From Bacilli bacterium (GTDB taxonomy: Bacteria; Bacillota_I; Bacilli_A; RF39; UBA660), in the NCBI GenBank assembly GCA_017436345.1, contig JAFSDH010000002.1, forward strand, positions 124,001 to 188,000: 64,000 nucleotides of DNA, read 5' to 3'. Position 1 is the first letter of the stretch, and the number at the start of each line of letters is the position of its first letter. Made by a program: the position numbers and the translations under genes. A model generated the notes under the pieces. It saw only the letters and a list, made by a program, of their open reading frames with translations, searched no databases and was not told where the DNA came from. Positions 9,105-16,924 of the stretch are shown in pieces.

Positions 9105-9209
9105 TGCATAAGATAAACCTTATGCAGATGAACACTTAACGATCATATAATGTTAAGTGTATTCAACCAAAACCCCCTGAAGAGACGTCGAGAGACGTCT
9201 CATTTTTGT
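9105..9209 (+). ncRNA. Candidate small structured RNA, plus strand, about 105 nt
   Basis: Downstream of the promoter are three perfect stem-loops: TGCATAAG/CTTATGCA (9105-9126), ACACTTAAC/GTTAAGTGT (9132-9160) and GAGACGTC-GAGA-GACGTCTC (9182-9201). The last is followed by ATTTTTGTTT and looks like a terminator. A single-stranded linker between the second and third hairpins contains CCCCCTGAAG (9173-9182), which is exactly complementary to the terminator loop of the minus-strand RNA at 6795-6896. No credible ORF is present. The class is not recognised. Confidence 0.6.
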
Positions 9210-9287
9210 TTGTAGATAAGAAAAAAACAACACAAACCAACTCCTTCAGGGGATTTGGGTGGTAAAAAACGTTTAATTTATATCTCT

Positions 9288-9329
9288 GACAAAATTACTG
9301 ACAAACATCAAAATATCAGTAGTTTTGTC
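9288..9329. repeat. Imperfect 14-bp inverted repeat upstream of fic
   Basis: GACAAAATTACTGA (9288-9301) and TCAGTAGTTTTGTC (9316-9329) are inverted copies with one mismatch and a 14-base spacer. They lie in the roughly 240-base non-coding stretch between the small RNA and fic. That stretch also holds a weaker hairpin around CTCC-TTCA-GGGG (9241-9252). The repeat could be an operator or a transcript hairpin; its function is unknown. Confidence 0.45.
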
Positions 9330-9353
9330 AAAGAAATTAAAAAATTAAATTTT

Positions 9354-9395
9354 AAAGTGCAAAAGACGATTTCTAAAGTGCAAAAATTGCACTTT
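9354..9395. promoter_or_regulatory. Triple half-site operator O1 upstream of the fic promoter
   Basis: AAAGTGCAA at 9354-9362 is followed exactly 21 bp later by AAAGTGCAA (9375-9383), a 3-bp spacer and the inverted copy TTGCACTTT (9387-9395). The palindrome ends 4 bp before the fic -35. The same arrangement occurs inside fic at 10290-10332. This is the expected geometry for a dimeric winged-helix repressor. Confidence 0.7.
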
Positions 9396-9399
9396 GAAA

Positions 9400-9428
9400 T
9401 TGTTTTTTTTATAAAAAAATGGTATAAT
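9400..9428 (+). promoter_or_regulatory. Promoter of the fic operon
   Basis: TTGTTT (9400-9405), a 17-bp spacer and TATAAT (9423-9428). It lies directly downstream of operator O1, with the start codon 24 bases after the -10. Confidence 0.65.
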
Positions 9429-9451
9429 ATTAATAGTTGGGAGGATTATTT

Positions 9452-10510
9452 ATGAATAAAAAAGAAGATTGGAGTATTGAATTATCAGAATATATTAAAC
9501 AAGGTGAACCAACGCGTGTTGAAAAAACTAAAACATGGGGAACTGCAATTGGTTTACAAGAAGTAGATGGATTAAAACCATCTGAGTATTTAATAGAGAC
9601 TGCAAAAGAACATATCGAAGGTAATATCGATTTACCAGAAGTTGAACATAGAATAAATGAATATTATAAAGTTTTAGGTAAGCGTAAAACAGAAGAAGTA
9701 GAAAATAGTGAAGAAGCAGATAAAGTTGCGGTAAGAATTACAGAAATCCTAAGTGAAAAATCTTTTAACTTTAATCCGACAGAATTAGTGATGATTCATC
9801 AAAGATTATTTTCAGGCGTATATAAACACGCAGGAAAAATTAGAGATTATGATTTTATAAAAGCAGAATGGGTTTTAAATGGTGATACAGTTACATATTC
9901 TCAATACGAAACAATTAAACCAGCTTTACAATACGATTTTGAAAAAGAAAAAGAATTTTCATATAAAGATCTACCAATAGAAGAATCAATAAATCATCTA
10001 TGTCGTTTTACTTCTGATATATGGCAAGTTCATCCTTTTTGTGAAGGGAATACAAGAACTACTGCAGTATTTATTATTAAATATTTAAGAACTTTTGGAT
10101 TTAATATAAATGACGATGTTTTTGCAGAACATTCTTGGTATTTTAGAAATGCACTAGTAAGAGCTAATTATAAAAAAATTGAAAAAAATATTTTTGAAGA
10201 TATATCTTTCTTAGAAAAATTCTTTTATAATCTTTTACAAAATACTAACTTTGATTTAAAAAATAGATATATGCATGTTGATTATAACCAAAGTGCAAAT
10301 GATACAAATTTAAAGTGCAATGATTGCACTTTAGATGAACAAGTTATTATAAATATTATTAAAAGTAATCCAACAATAAGACAAGAAGAAATAGCTAATA
10401 TGATTAATAAGTCAGTAAGAACTGTAAAAACAAGAATGATTGCAATGCAAGAAAAAGGACTTATTGAAAGAAAAAATGGAAAGCGTAATGGAGAATGGAT
10501 AGTTTTATAA
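9452..10510 (+). CDS. Fic-domain protein with C-terminal winged helix (probable AMPylating and DNA-binding regulator)
   Basis: Fic enzymes transfer AMP or a related group from a nucleotide to a protein hydroxyl. The 352-residue protein has a mixed N-terminal region, the Fic core (about residues 90-240) and the signature HPFCEGNTRTT at about 194. This matches HxFx(D/E)GNxR, retaining the catalytic His and the phosphate-binding Gly-Asn and Arg. A flap-like NGDTVTYSQYE lies upstream. A polar linker (about 275-295) leads to a winged-helix domain (IRQEEIANMINKSVRTVKTR), typical of Fic proteins that act as regulators. ATG 9452 follows GGGAGGA; an upstream TTG at 9437 overlaps that site. Repeated AAAGTGCAA operators lie in its promoter and within the linker codons, suggesting autoregulation. 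Two large genes follow without a terminator. Confidence 0.9.
   Translation: MNKKEDWSIELSEYIKQGEPTRVEKTKTWGTAIGLQEVDGLKPSEYLIETAKEHIEGNIDLPEVEHRINEYYKVLGKRKTEEVENSEEADKVAVRITEILSEKSFNFNPTELVMIHQRLFSGVYKHAGKIRDYDFIKAEWVLNGDTVTYSQYETIKPALQYDFEKEKEFSYKDLPIEESINHLCRFTSDIWQVHPFCEGNTRTTAVFIIKYLRTFGFNINDDVFAEHSWYFRNALVRANYKKIEKNIFEDISFLEKFFYNLLQNTNFDLKNRYMHVDYNQSANDTNLKCNDCTLDEQVIINIIKSNPTIRQEEIANMINKSVRTVKTRMIAMQEKGLIERKNGKRNGEWIVL
10290..10332. promoter_or_regulatory. Triple half-site operator O2 inside the fic coding region
   Basis: AAAGTGCAA at 10290-10298, again at 10312-10320, then 3 bp (TGA) and the inverted TTGCACTTT at 10324-10332. The layout is the same as O1, except that the direct repeats are 22 rather than 21 bp apart. 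It lies in the codons for the linker between the Fic and winged-helix domains, about 937 bp from O1. Confidence 0.65.
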
Positions 10511-10566
10511 AAAAATAAGTTTAAAACTTATATAAGAATACCTACAAATAGAAAGGAGGAAAATAT

Positions 10567-13500
10567 ATGAAATTGATTAAAAGTACAAATATTGAAGAAT
10601 ATGTAAAGAAAAATAAAAAAGAAGCTGAAAATGAAATTCCATATATTTTGAAAAAACTTATTAATAATACTGTAAAAGAGATAAAAGGGATTGACATTCC
10701 AAGTGGAGACAATACAATTCAAACAGGGTTTGATGGTATAGTGAGTTTTAGAGGAACTAACAAATATTTAGGAGATAAAACGGCAAATATAGAAATTGGC
10801 ACGAATGCTGATTATATAAAAAAAGCTAATGACGATATAAAAAAAAGAGAACCAAAAAATAATGAAAATTTTATTTTTATAACTCCCTACAGATGGAATA
10901 ATAGAAAAATATCGAAGGATTCATGGATAAGTTCTAAAAAAAATAAATATAAATGGAATGACATAAAAATAATAGATGCTTCTGTTTTAGAAGATTGGTT
11001 AGAAGAAGATTTTTTAACTACAAAATATTTTTTAGAGAAAATGGGAATATCAACAAAGAAAGTATATTCTATTGGTGAAAAAGAAAAAGAGTTTATTAAG
11101 AAAACAAAACGTGGGATTAGTCTTGAATTTTTCGATTACGATGATAAAGAGTATGAAAAAATATTATCCGAGCTAAAAAAAGAACACTATAATATTACAG
11201 CTCCGACTAGAGAAGAAGGATTATTAGTAACGTTATATTATTTGAGAAAAATAGGGAAAGAAAATGATACTCTAATTATAGAAGATGAACTTGCTTGGAA
11301 AAATATTGTTAGTAATAATTTAGTAAAAAATAGCATACTTATTCCAAATTTCTACCATGAAGAGGGGTTAGAGACTTTAGATGAAAATGTAACTTTATTC
11401 TTGCATGATAATGATGAATTAATCAATGATTCAGATTATATAATTAAACAACGTACAATCAGCAATCTAAACAAATGTTTAGAACTTTATTATAAGAAAG
11501 AAAGAAATCAAACTGATTACGAAGCTATTAATTTAATAATTAATAAAAGTTTAGGCAAATATGTTCCCCTAAAAAGAGAACTATTCAAAGAAGTGATTAA
11601 GCCTAAATGGTACAATGAAAGTAATATAAAACTATATCTATATTTATTTTTTGTTAATAATTTTAAAACTTATGATATGAAATTATTCGAAGATCTTGGA
11701 TTAAATATAGAGGAATTGAAAGAAAAACTAAAAAAGTTAACAAAAGAAAAAGATCCATTCATTGTTTATTATAAATATTGGGATCAGTACAGGGTTGTAA
11801 ATATCTATAATGCAATCGATTGCTTAGGTTCATTTATTGATGAGTCGGATATTGAAAAACTATGTAATATTGCTCGAAAAGTGTTATTTTATCTAGAACC
11901 GAAATATTTACCTGAAAATATTGATAAAAAGTATTATATTGAGAATAGTGCAATTAGAGAATATAGTGATGTAGTTAAGGAGGGTATATTAAGAAGTTTA
12001 ATAATTACAAAATTATATTTGGAAACAGAAAATAAGAATAATTTAGTACAAAAACTAGAAAATCTAATCGACGAATATTATAATTCTATAGAAAATGAGG
12101 GACAATTTTTAAGTCTAGCTAATATAGCGTCTAAATTAGTTGAATTTGACTACGAAAAATATCTAAAAAAAATTCAAAATTCAGTCACAAATAAAGAATT
12201 TGAAAAAATGTTTGACTTAAGCAATAAAGATACTATTTTTTCATCTAATGAATATTGCAATATACTTTGGGGAATTGAAAAGGCAATAAATAAAAGGGAT
12301 TATATTTGTGATGCTATTGAAACATTAGCGTTATTGTCAGAAATGAAGAATACAGAATACAAAAATATGGCAAACAAGCCAATTGAAACTCTAAGAGTAG
12401 TGTTTTTAGGATGGGATAACTTAACATGCTTAGATATAAGAGAAAAAGTAAAACTATTAGAAATGTTAATAAAGAAGCATAATGAATTGGGAAAAGAACT
12501 TATGAAAAAAATTCTTCCAAATAATAGTTGTACTTGGTCCCCATTGCAAAAACCTGAATTTGATAAATATGATGAGGTGAATAAGATAAAGTATGTTAGT
12601 GAACAAAAAGAATATTTTGAAAAATACTACATGCTTTACTTGAATAATTATGTTAATAAATTAGATGATTTAATTTGCATATATGACGAATTGTATTTTG
12701 TAGATTTTAATTGTTTTGAAGATATAAAAACCAAAACTTTAAGTTTAATAGAACATAGTTCTGATAAGCAAAAACTTAACTTCAAAGAAAAAATTTCCGA
12801 AAGATTAAGAGGATATGAAAAATTTAATAATCAAGCATGGAATTTAACTGAAAAACAATTTGACTTTTTAACTGAAATAAAAAATAAATTAATATATGAT
12901 AATTCAATTTATGATTACTTGTATTTGTATCAATATAATCATTTGAAGGATGAAGAAGATGAACCAAAAAGAAAAGAAGCAATGGAAATACTAAAAAACA
13001 ATATAGAAAACGAAAATATATTGTTTGAGAATTGTAATGATAAAAGAAGGCTTATAAGTGATATTTACAAGTATTGTCATAATGGTCAATGTAATATAAA
13101 GTTCTTAAGAAAATTATTTATAAATTATAGTGAATGCGTTGAATTTTATTTAAGAATGATTTATTTGAATGAAACGGTAGAAAATATCATAAAAATATAT
13201 AATAATCATGAGTTAGAAGAAATACCAATAGAAAATAAAATTTTTATTCTATCAAATATGGGGTATAACGAATTTATTTATAATGAAATAAAAGGAAGAT
13301 CCGAAGAAGCAACATACTGGAAAAAATTAAATATATTTAACGGAGAAAAAAATGACTTTGTATACGATTCATGTTTTAAATATGGTAATTACGAGATATG
13401 CTTAGATATGATATATGAACAAAGTGGTAAATATGAAGAAAAGTGTAAATTACTAGAAAAAATGCAAGAAATAGATGGATATAAAAACTTTTTAGATGAA

Positions 13501-14166
13501 TATAGAATAAACAAAATATTTGAGAGTTTTTACAATTCTAATGATGTTAGTAATTATGAAAGGCTAGCTAAATTGGAGATTTATTATAGTCCAATTTTAG
13601 ATAATAAAACATATTTCTTATCAAAAGAAGCAAGTAAATATCCAAGTATAGTAGCAGAAATGGCTGAAATAATTTATAAAGATGAAGAAGGAAATTTTTC
13701 GGAGTTTAAAAATAAAGAGAAAATTGTTTCAAATTGTTATACTAAATTAAGAGAATTGAATATTGATTTTGAAAATGCAAATGCACTAGAATGGTGCGAA
13801 AAATTTATAAAAGCTATGATAGAAAAGAAAAGAAGTCATATTATGTATAATGTACTAGGTAGATTGTTAGCCAAATCTGGAACTGATAAAGATGATAAAA
13901 TGTATCCAACTAAAAGCGTAAGGATGATTATTGAATATTATAAGTCAAAAGAATTAGCTCATTCTTTTGCCATCGAACGTTATAACTCGCGAGGCGTTCA
14001 TTTTATTGGTGTGGGTGAAGAAGAATTATCATTATATAAACAACATTTGGAATGGTCTAATAAAATGAAAATCGAATATCCAGAAACATCTAAAATATTA
14101 AAGAATATCGCTGAAAATTATAGACAAGAAGCAAAGATGTTGAGAGATGAAGCGAACTATGTATGA
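10567..14166 (+). CDS. Large (1199 aa) putative defence protein with nuclease-like N-terminal domain
   Basis: The N-terminal ~150 residues contain SGDNTIQTGFDGIV, then ANIEIGTNADYIKKANDD, then FIFITPYRWNN...W and IIDASVLEDWLEE. From memory this resembles a domain at the start of large bacterial proteins written 'GWDG...WE(I/F)GT...KA..DY..R...FVTPRRW', probably a PD-(D/E)XK-type nuclease fold. That assignment is from pattern, not a search. It is followed by a region (ITAPTREEGLLVTLYYLRK) that sits where a NACHT/STAND NTPase would begin but has no Walker A. The rest is alpha-helical and repeat-like. The ribosome binding site GAAAGGAGG precedes ATG. It overlaps the kinase gene by 20 bases and lies 56 bases after fic, implying an operon. 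A sensor-effector role in immunity is inference. Confidence 0.6.
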   Translation: MKLIKSTNIEEYVKKNKKEAENEIPYILKKLINNTVKEIKGIDIPSGDNTIQTGFDGIVSFRGTNKYLGDKTANIEIGTNADYIKKANDDIKKREPKNNENFIFITPYRWNNRKISKDSWISSKKNKYKWNDIKIIDASVLEDWLEEDFLTTKYFLEKMGISTKKVYSIGEKEKEFIKKTKRGISLEFFDYDDKEYEKILSELKKEHYNITAPTREEGLLVTLYYLRKIGKENDTLIIEDELAWKNIVSNNLVKNSILIPNFYHEEGLETLDENVTLFLHDNDELINDSDYIIKQRTISNLNKCLELYYKKERNQTDYEAINLIINKSLGKYVPLKRELFKEVIKPKWYNESNIKLYLYLFFVNNFKTYDMKLFEDLGLNIEELKEKLKKLTKEKDPFIVYYKYWDQYRVVNIYNAIDCLGSFIDESDIEKLCNIARKVLFYLEPKYLPENIDKKYYIENSAIREYSDVVKEGILRSLIITKLYLETENKNNLVQKLENLIDEYYNSIENEGQFLSLANIASKLVEFDYEKYLKKIQNSVTNKEFEKMFDLSNKDTIFSSNEYCNILWGIEKAINKRDYICDAIETLALLSEMKNTEYKNMANKPIETLRVVFLGWDNLTCLDIREKVKLLEMLIKKHNELGKELMKKILPNNSCTWSPLQKPEFDKYDEVNKIKYVSEQKEYFEKYYMLYLNNYVNKLDDLICIYDELYFVDFNCFEDIKTKTLSLIEHSSDKQKLNFKEKISERLRGYEKFNNQAWNLTEKQFDFLTEIKNKLIYDNSIYDYLYLYQYNHLKDEEDEPKRKEAMEILKNNIENENILFENCNDKRRLISDIYKYCHNGQCNIKFLRKLFINYSECVEFYLRMIYLNETVENIIKIYNNHELEEIPIENKIFILSNMGYNEFIYNEIKGRSEEATYWKKLNIFNGEKNDFVYDSCFKYGNYEICLDMIYEQSGKYEEKCKLLEKMQEIDGYKNFLDEYRINKIFESFYNSNDVSNYERLAKLEIYYSPILDNKTYFLSKEASKYPSIVAEMAEIIYKDEEGNFSEFKNKEKIVSNCYTKLRELNIDFENANALEWCEKFIKAMIEKKRSHIMYNVLGRLLAKSGTDKDDKMYPTKSVRMIIEYYKSKELAHSFAIERYNSRGVHFIGVGEEELSLYKQHLEWSNKMKIEYPETSKILKNIAENYRQEAKMLRDEANYV

Positions 14167-15472
14167 AGCTTTTGTTGGAAGAGAAATCGAATTAGATAAT
14201 GAAATTATAACAATAACAGAATATATTACTAAAGGTGGTAATAGTATAGTATTTGGCTGTAAGTATTTAGAGAGGGATTACGTTATTAAATTTTTTAAAG
14301 GTAAGAATAAAGGTAGATATGATAGATTTAAATCAGAAGTTGATAAAATCAATTATTTAAATAATAATATTCAAAACTACTCGCCGCAAGTAATCAAAAA
14401 AAATTTTCCAAAGTATAATTATCGTCTATTTAATACCACACAGGTAGAAAATTTACCGTTTTATGTTATGGAACGCGGAGAGATGTATGAGTATTCTAAT
14501 TTAAATTTTGAACAAAAATTAAATGATATAATTGAAATCTGTAATAGTTTAAATAGTATGCATAGCATAAATTGTATCCATAGAGATATTAAACCAGAAA
14601 ATATAGTAAGGTATAATGGAAAGTTAACATTTATTGATTATGGAACTGCACATGTTCCTGGAATAGATACGATTAATAATAAAGAACAAATGGGGAGTAG
14701 AGGGACAATTGCTCCTGAAATGGTTGATCGAATAAATGGACAAAATGATAATGAAAATAAATATTCAGATATTTATTCTTTTGGAAAAACTATGTGGATA
14801 TTACTTACGAATGATCGCGCCGCTTATAAATTTACAACATATGATTCAAATAATATTAACAGTAAAATAAGATTGAATGATGTAAATAAAGGTATAGTTA
14901 TGGCTTTAGAGAGAATCATAGCAAGAGCTACTAGAGAAAATTATTTAGAAAGAATAGAACTTAATAAAATGCTTGAATTATTGATTCTTATAAGGGATGG
15001 TTTGTTAAAGAATGATAGGAATTGTAATATAATGAAATTTAAGTGTTTGTTAGAGGATACAGTTGATATTTATTACGATGCTACATTAATTGATAATGAA
15101 AATAAAATAATAGAATATATAAAGCAAATAAAAGATTTAGGATGTATTTTATCTTTAAAAGTAGATAAAAGAAATTTATGCGATGAAGTAGAACTAGAAT
15201 CATTTGATATTGAGTATGAACCATCAGGGAAATATTATTATTTTATATTAAATGCTAAAAAATTTATTTTTAAAATTAAAGAAATAGTAATTAACAAAGA
15301 TAATATATGTATCAAATGTAATGAAATGTCCGAACCAATATTAACGGAAAATAGCACTTTTTTTAGAGACATAGATCCTTTTAGCAAAAAATCAATATTA
15401 TCTAATCCAATAGATGACATCGCTGAGAATGTGTATTTAGAATGCGATGTATGTCTAAATGTTGTTGAATAA
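14147..15472 (+). CDS. Ser/Thr protein kinase with unknown C-terminal domain
   Basis: The 441-residue protein has a eukaryotic-like kinase domain in its first ~280 residues. It shows a Gly-rich loop (TKGGNSIVFG), VIK lysine (YVIKFFK), catalytic loop HRDIKPEN (His at about 145), metal-binding DYG in place of DFG (FIDYGTA), and GSRGTIAPEM for the APE motif, so it should be active. The C-terminal ~150 residues (mixed alpha/beta, with CIKCNE and CDVCLN) are not recognised. There is no membrane helix, unlike PASTA kinases of cell-wall control. The start overlaps the preceding gene by 20 bases, implying translational coupling. It probably signals within the Fic/nuclease-like operon. An alternative start at 14159 is possible. 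Confidence 0.85.
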   Translation: MKRTMYEAFVGREIELDNEIITITEYITKGGNSIVFGCKYLERDYVIKFFKGKNKGRYDRFKSEVDKINYLNNNIQNYSPQVIKKNFPKYNYRLFNTTQVENLPFYVMERGEMYEYSNLNFEQKLNDIIEICNSLNSMHSINCIHRDIKPENIVRYNGKLTFIDYGTAHVPGIDTINNKEQMGSRGTIAPEMVDRINGQNDNENKYSDIYSFGKTMWILLTNDRAAYKFTTYDSNNINSKIRLNDVNKGIVMALERIIARATRENYLERIELNKMLELLILIRDGLLKNDRNCNIMKFKCLLEDTVDIYYDATLIDNENKIIEYIKQIKDLGCILSLKVDKRNLCDEVELESFDIEYEPSGKYYYFILNAKKFIFKIKEIVINKDNICIKCNEMSEPILTENSTFFRDIDPFSKKSILSNPIDDIAENVYLECDVCLNVVE

Positions 15473-15475
15473 GAA

Positions 15476-15502
15476 AAAAGAACTTCGCTAGAAGTTCTTT
15501 TA
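15476..15502. terminator. Bidirectional terminator between the kinase gene and ndk
   Basis: Stem AAAAGAACTTC / GAAGTTCTTTT with a GCTA loop, flanked by A-rich and T-rich sides. It can serve both converging genes. Confidence 0.85.
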
Positions 15503-15509
15503 TTATTTT

Positions 15510-15956
15510 CTACTTACCAAAATTATATTCTTCTCCATGGTTTAATTTCAATCCAAAGAATCTTTCAATTTCAATTAAAGCATTTTCTTGAGAGTCAGAT
15601 CCATGGATAACATTTTGATTAACTATTTCCTTATTACCATAATCTCCTCTAATAGTACCAAGAGGTGCTTCAGCACTTTTAGTAGGTCCCATTAAATCTC
15701 TCATTCCTTGAACAGCATTTTCTCCATATACTATCATAGGTACTACATAATCAGATAACATAAATTCTTTCATTTCAGGATAGAAATCTCTATCTTTAAC
15801 ATGAGCATAATGTTCATCTAAAACTTCACCAGTTAACTTTCTAACATCAAATAATTTAATTTCAAAACCTTTACTATGAATTCTTCTAACTATTTCTTCA
15901 GTTAATCCCATTCTAACACCATCAGGTTTAATCATTATATAAGTATATTCTTTCAT
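15510..15956 (-). CDS. ndk: Nucleoside diphosphate kinase
   Basis: This enzyme transfers the gamma-phosphate from ATP to other nucleoside diphosphates through a phosphohistidine. The 148-residue length is normal. The start YTYIMIKPDGV and the active site NVIHGSDS (His near residue 118) are diagnostic. The start ATG at 15956 is preceded on the minus strand by AAAGGAG. A TATAAT -10 (15988-15993 on the minus strand) lies about 30 bases further upstream. It is a housekeeping gene lying between accessory modules. Confidence 0.96.
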   Translation of the reverse strand: MKEYTYIMIKPDGVRMGLTEEIVRRIHSKGFEIKLFDVRKLTGEVLDEHYAHVKDRDFYPEMKEFMLSDYVVPMIVYGENAVQGMRDLMGPTKSAEAPLGTIRGDYGNKEIVNQNVIHGSDSQENALIEIERFFGLKLNHGEEYNFGK

Positions 15957-16049
15957 ATTTATCTCCTTTATAAAAATTTCTAAATCTATTATAACTTATA
16001 GTTAATAATTAGTATATAAAGATTTACTTAAAGTCTTAATTTAATAATA

Positions 16050-16058
16050 TGCTATAAT
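16050..16058 (+). promoter_or_regulatory. Extended -10 promoter of the nucleotidyltransferase gene
   Basis: TGC-TATAAT (TATAAT at 16053-16058), 18 bases before the start codon. Confidence 0.55.
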
Positions 16059-16076
16059 CATTATAGGAGTGATAAT

Positions 16077-16835
16077 ATGAATAATTGGGAATTATCTTTA
16101 AATAAATTCTTAGAACAATATATAAATGAAGATTACTTTTTAGGAGCAATCCTAACAGGAAGTTATGCTACTGGTAATAATGATATTAATAGTGATATAG
16201 ATGTCTTTATCGTAACAAAAGATACTACTAACTGGAGAGAAAGAGGAAATAAATTAATAGATGGATACTTAATAGAATATTTTATAAATCCAGTAAGACA
16301 AGTATTAAAAGAATTTGAAGAAGGATTTAAAAATAATGGTATCGCAACAACACTTATATTTGCTGGAAGTAAAATATTATATGATAAAGAAGGTACTATC
16401 GAAAGCCTAGTAAATAAAGCAAAACAAGATTTAAATAAAGAAATAAATAAAATACCAGAATTTAAATGGAAAATGAACTGTTATACAGTATGGCATTCTT
16501 TTTATGAATTAAACTCTAAATATATAAAAAATGAAGATATAGATTATACATATAATATATATTTAAATGATATTATAAAAGCACATTTCTTAAATAATCA
16601 AATACCAACATTACCAGTACATAAAATAGAAAAAATATTAACTAATAAAGAATATAGAAATAGATATAATATAAAGAAATTACCAGAAGATATATTTATA
16701 GATAAATTATTAAAATGTTTTAAAGAAAAAGACTATAATAAAAAATATGAATACGCTAAAGATTTATATGATTACTATATGAAACAAAATAAAGACTTTG
16801 ATATAAATAATTTTGAATTAAGAAGTGAGATATAA
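16077..16835 (+). CDS. Nucleotidyltransferase-fold protein (MNT/aminoglycoside-type)
   Basis: The 252-residue protein opens with a polymerase-beta-like nucleotidyltransferase domain. The motif GSYATGN...SDIDVFIV at residues 28-45 supplies the Gly-Ser and two metal-binding Asp residues, so it is likely active. A helical C-terminal half (substrate or HEPN-like helices) follows. Relatives adenylylate small molecules such as aminoglycosides or act as antitoxins that AMPylate partner toxins. No HEPN partner gene is adjacent, which favours a stand-alone small-molecule or tRNA-type transferase. Substrate unknown. RBS AGGAG lies 8 bases upstream. It forms a single-gene unit with its own promoter and terminator. 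Confidence 0.75.
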   Translation: MNNWELSLNKFLEQYINEDYFLGAILTGSYATGNNDINSDIDVFIVTKDTTNWRERGNKLIDGYLIEYFINPVRQVLKEFEEGFKNNGIATTLIFAGSKILYDKEGTIESLVNKAKQDLNKEINKIPEFKWKMNCYTVWHSFYELNSKYIKNEDIDYTYNIYLNDIIKAHFLNNQIPTLPVHKIEKILTNKEYRNRYNIKKLPEDIFIDKLLKCFKEKDYNKKYEYAKDLYDYYMKQNKDFDINNFELRSEI

Positions 16836-16838
16836 GAG

Positions 16839-16877
16839 AAAGAAAAACTTTACTAAATGTAGGGTTTTTCTTTGTTT
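16839..16877 (+). terminator. Terminator after the nucleotidyltransferase gene
   Basis: AAAGAAAAAC (16839-16848) pairs with GTTTTTCTTT (16864-16873), with additional internal TAC/GTA pairing, followed by Ts. Confidence 0.8.
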
Positions 16878-16883
16878 TAATTG

Positions 16884-16911
16884 TTGACACATGTTAAACT
16901 ATTAGTATAGA
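16884..16911 (+). promoter_or_regulatory. Promoter of the type I restriction operon
   Basis: TTGACA (16884-16889), a 16-bp spacer and TATAGA (16906-16911) lead directly into the hsdM ribosome binding site AAGGTG. Confidence 0.65.
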
Positions 16912-16924
16912 AGGTGTGAAGAAT

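Noticed and set aside
9255-9455. 66-codon plus-strand reading frame before fic starting at TTG
   Set aside because: It has no RBS, runs across operator O1, the fic promoter and the fic RBS, and its sequence reflects those repeats.
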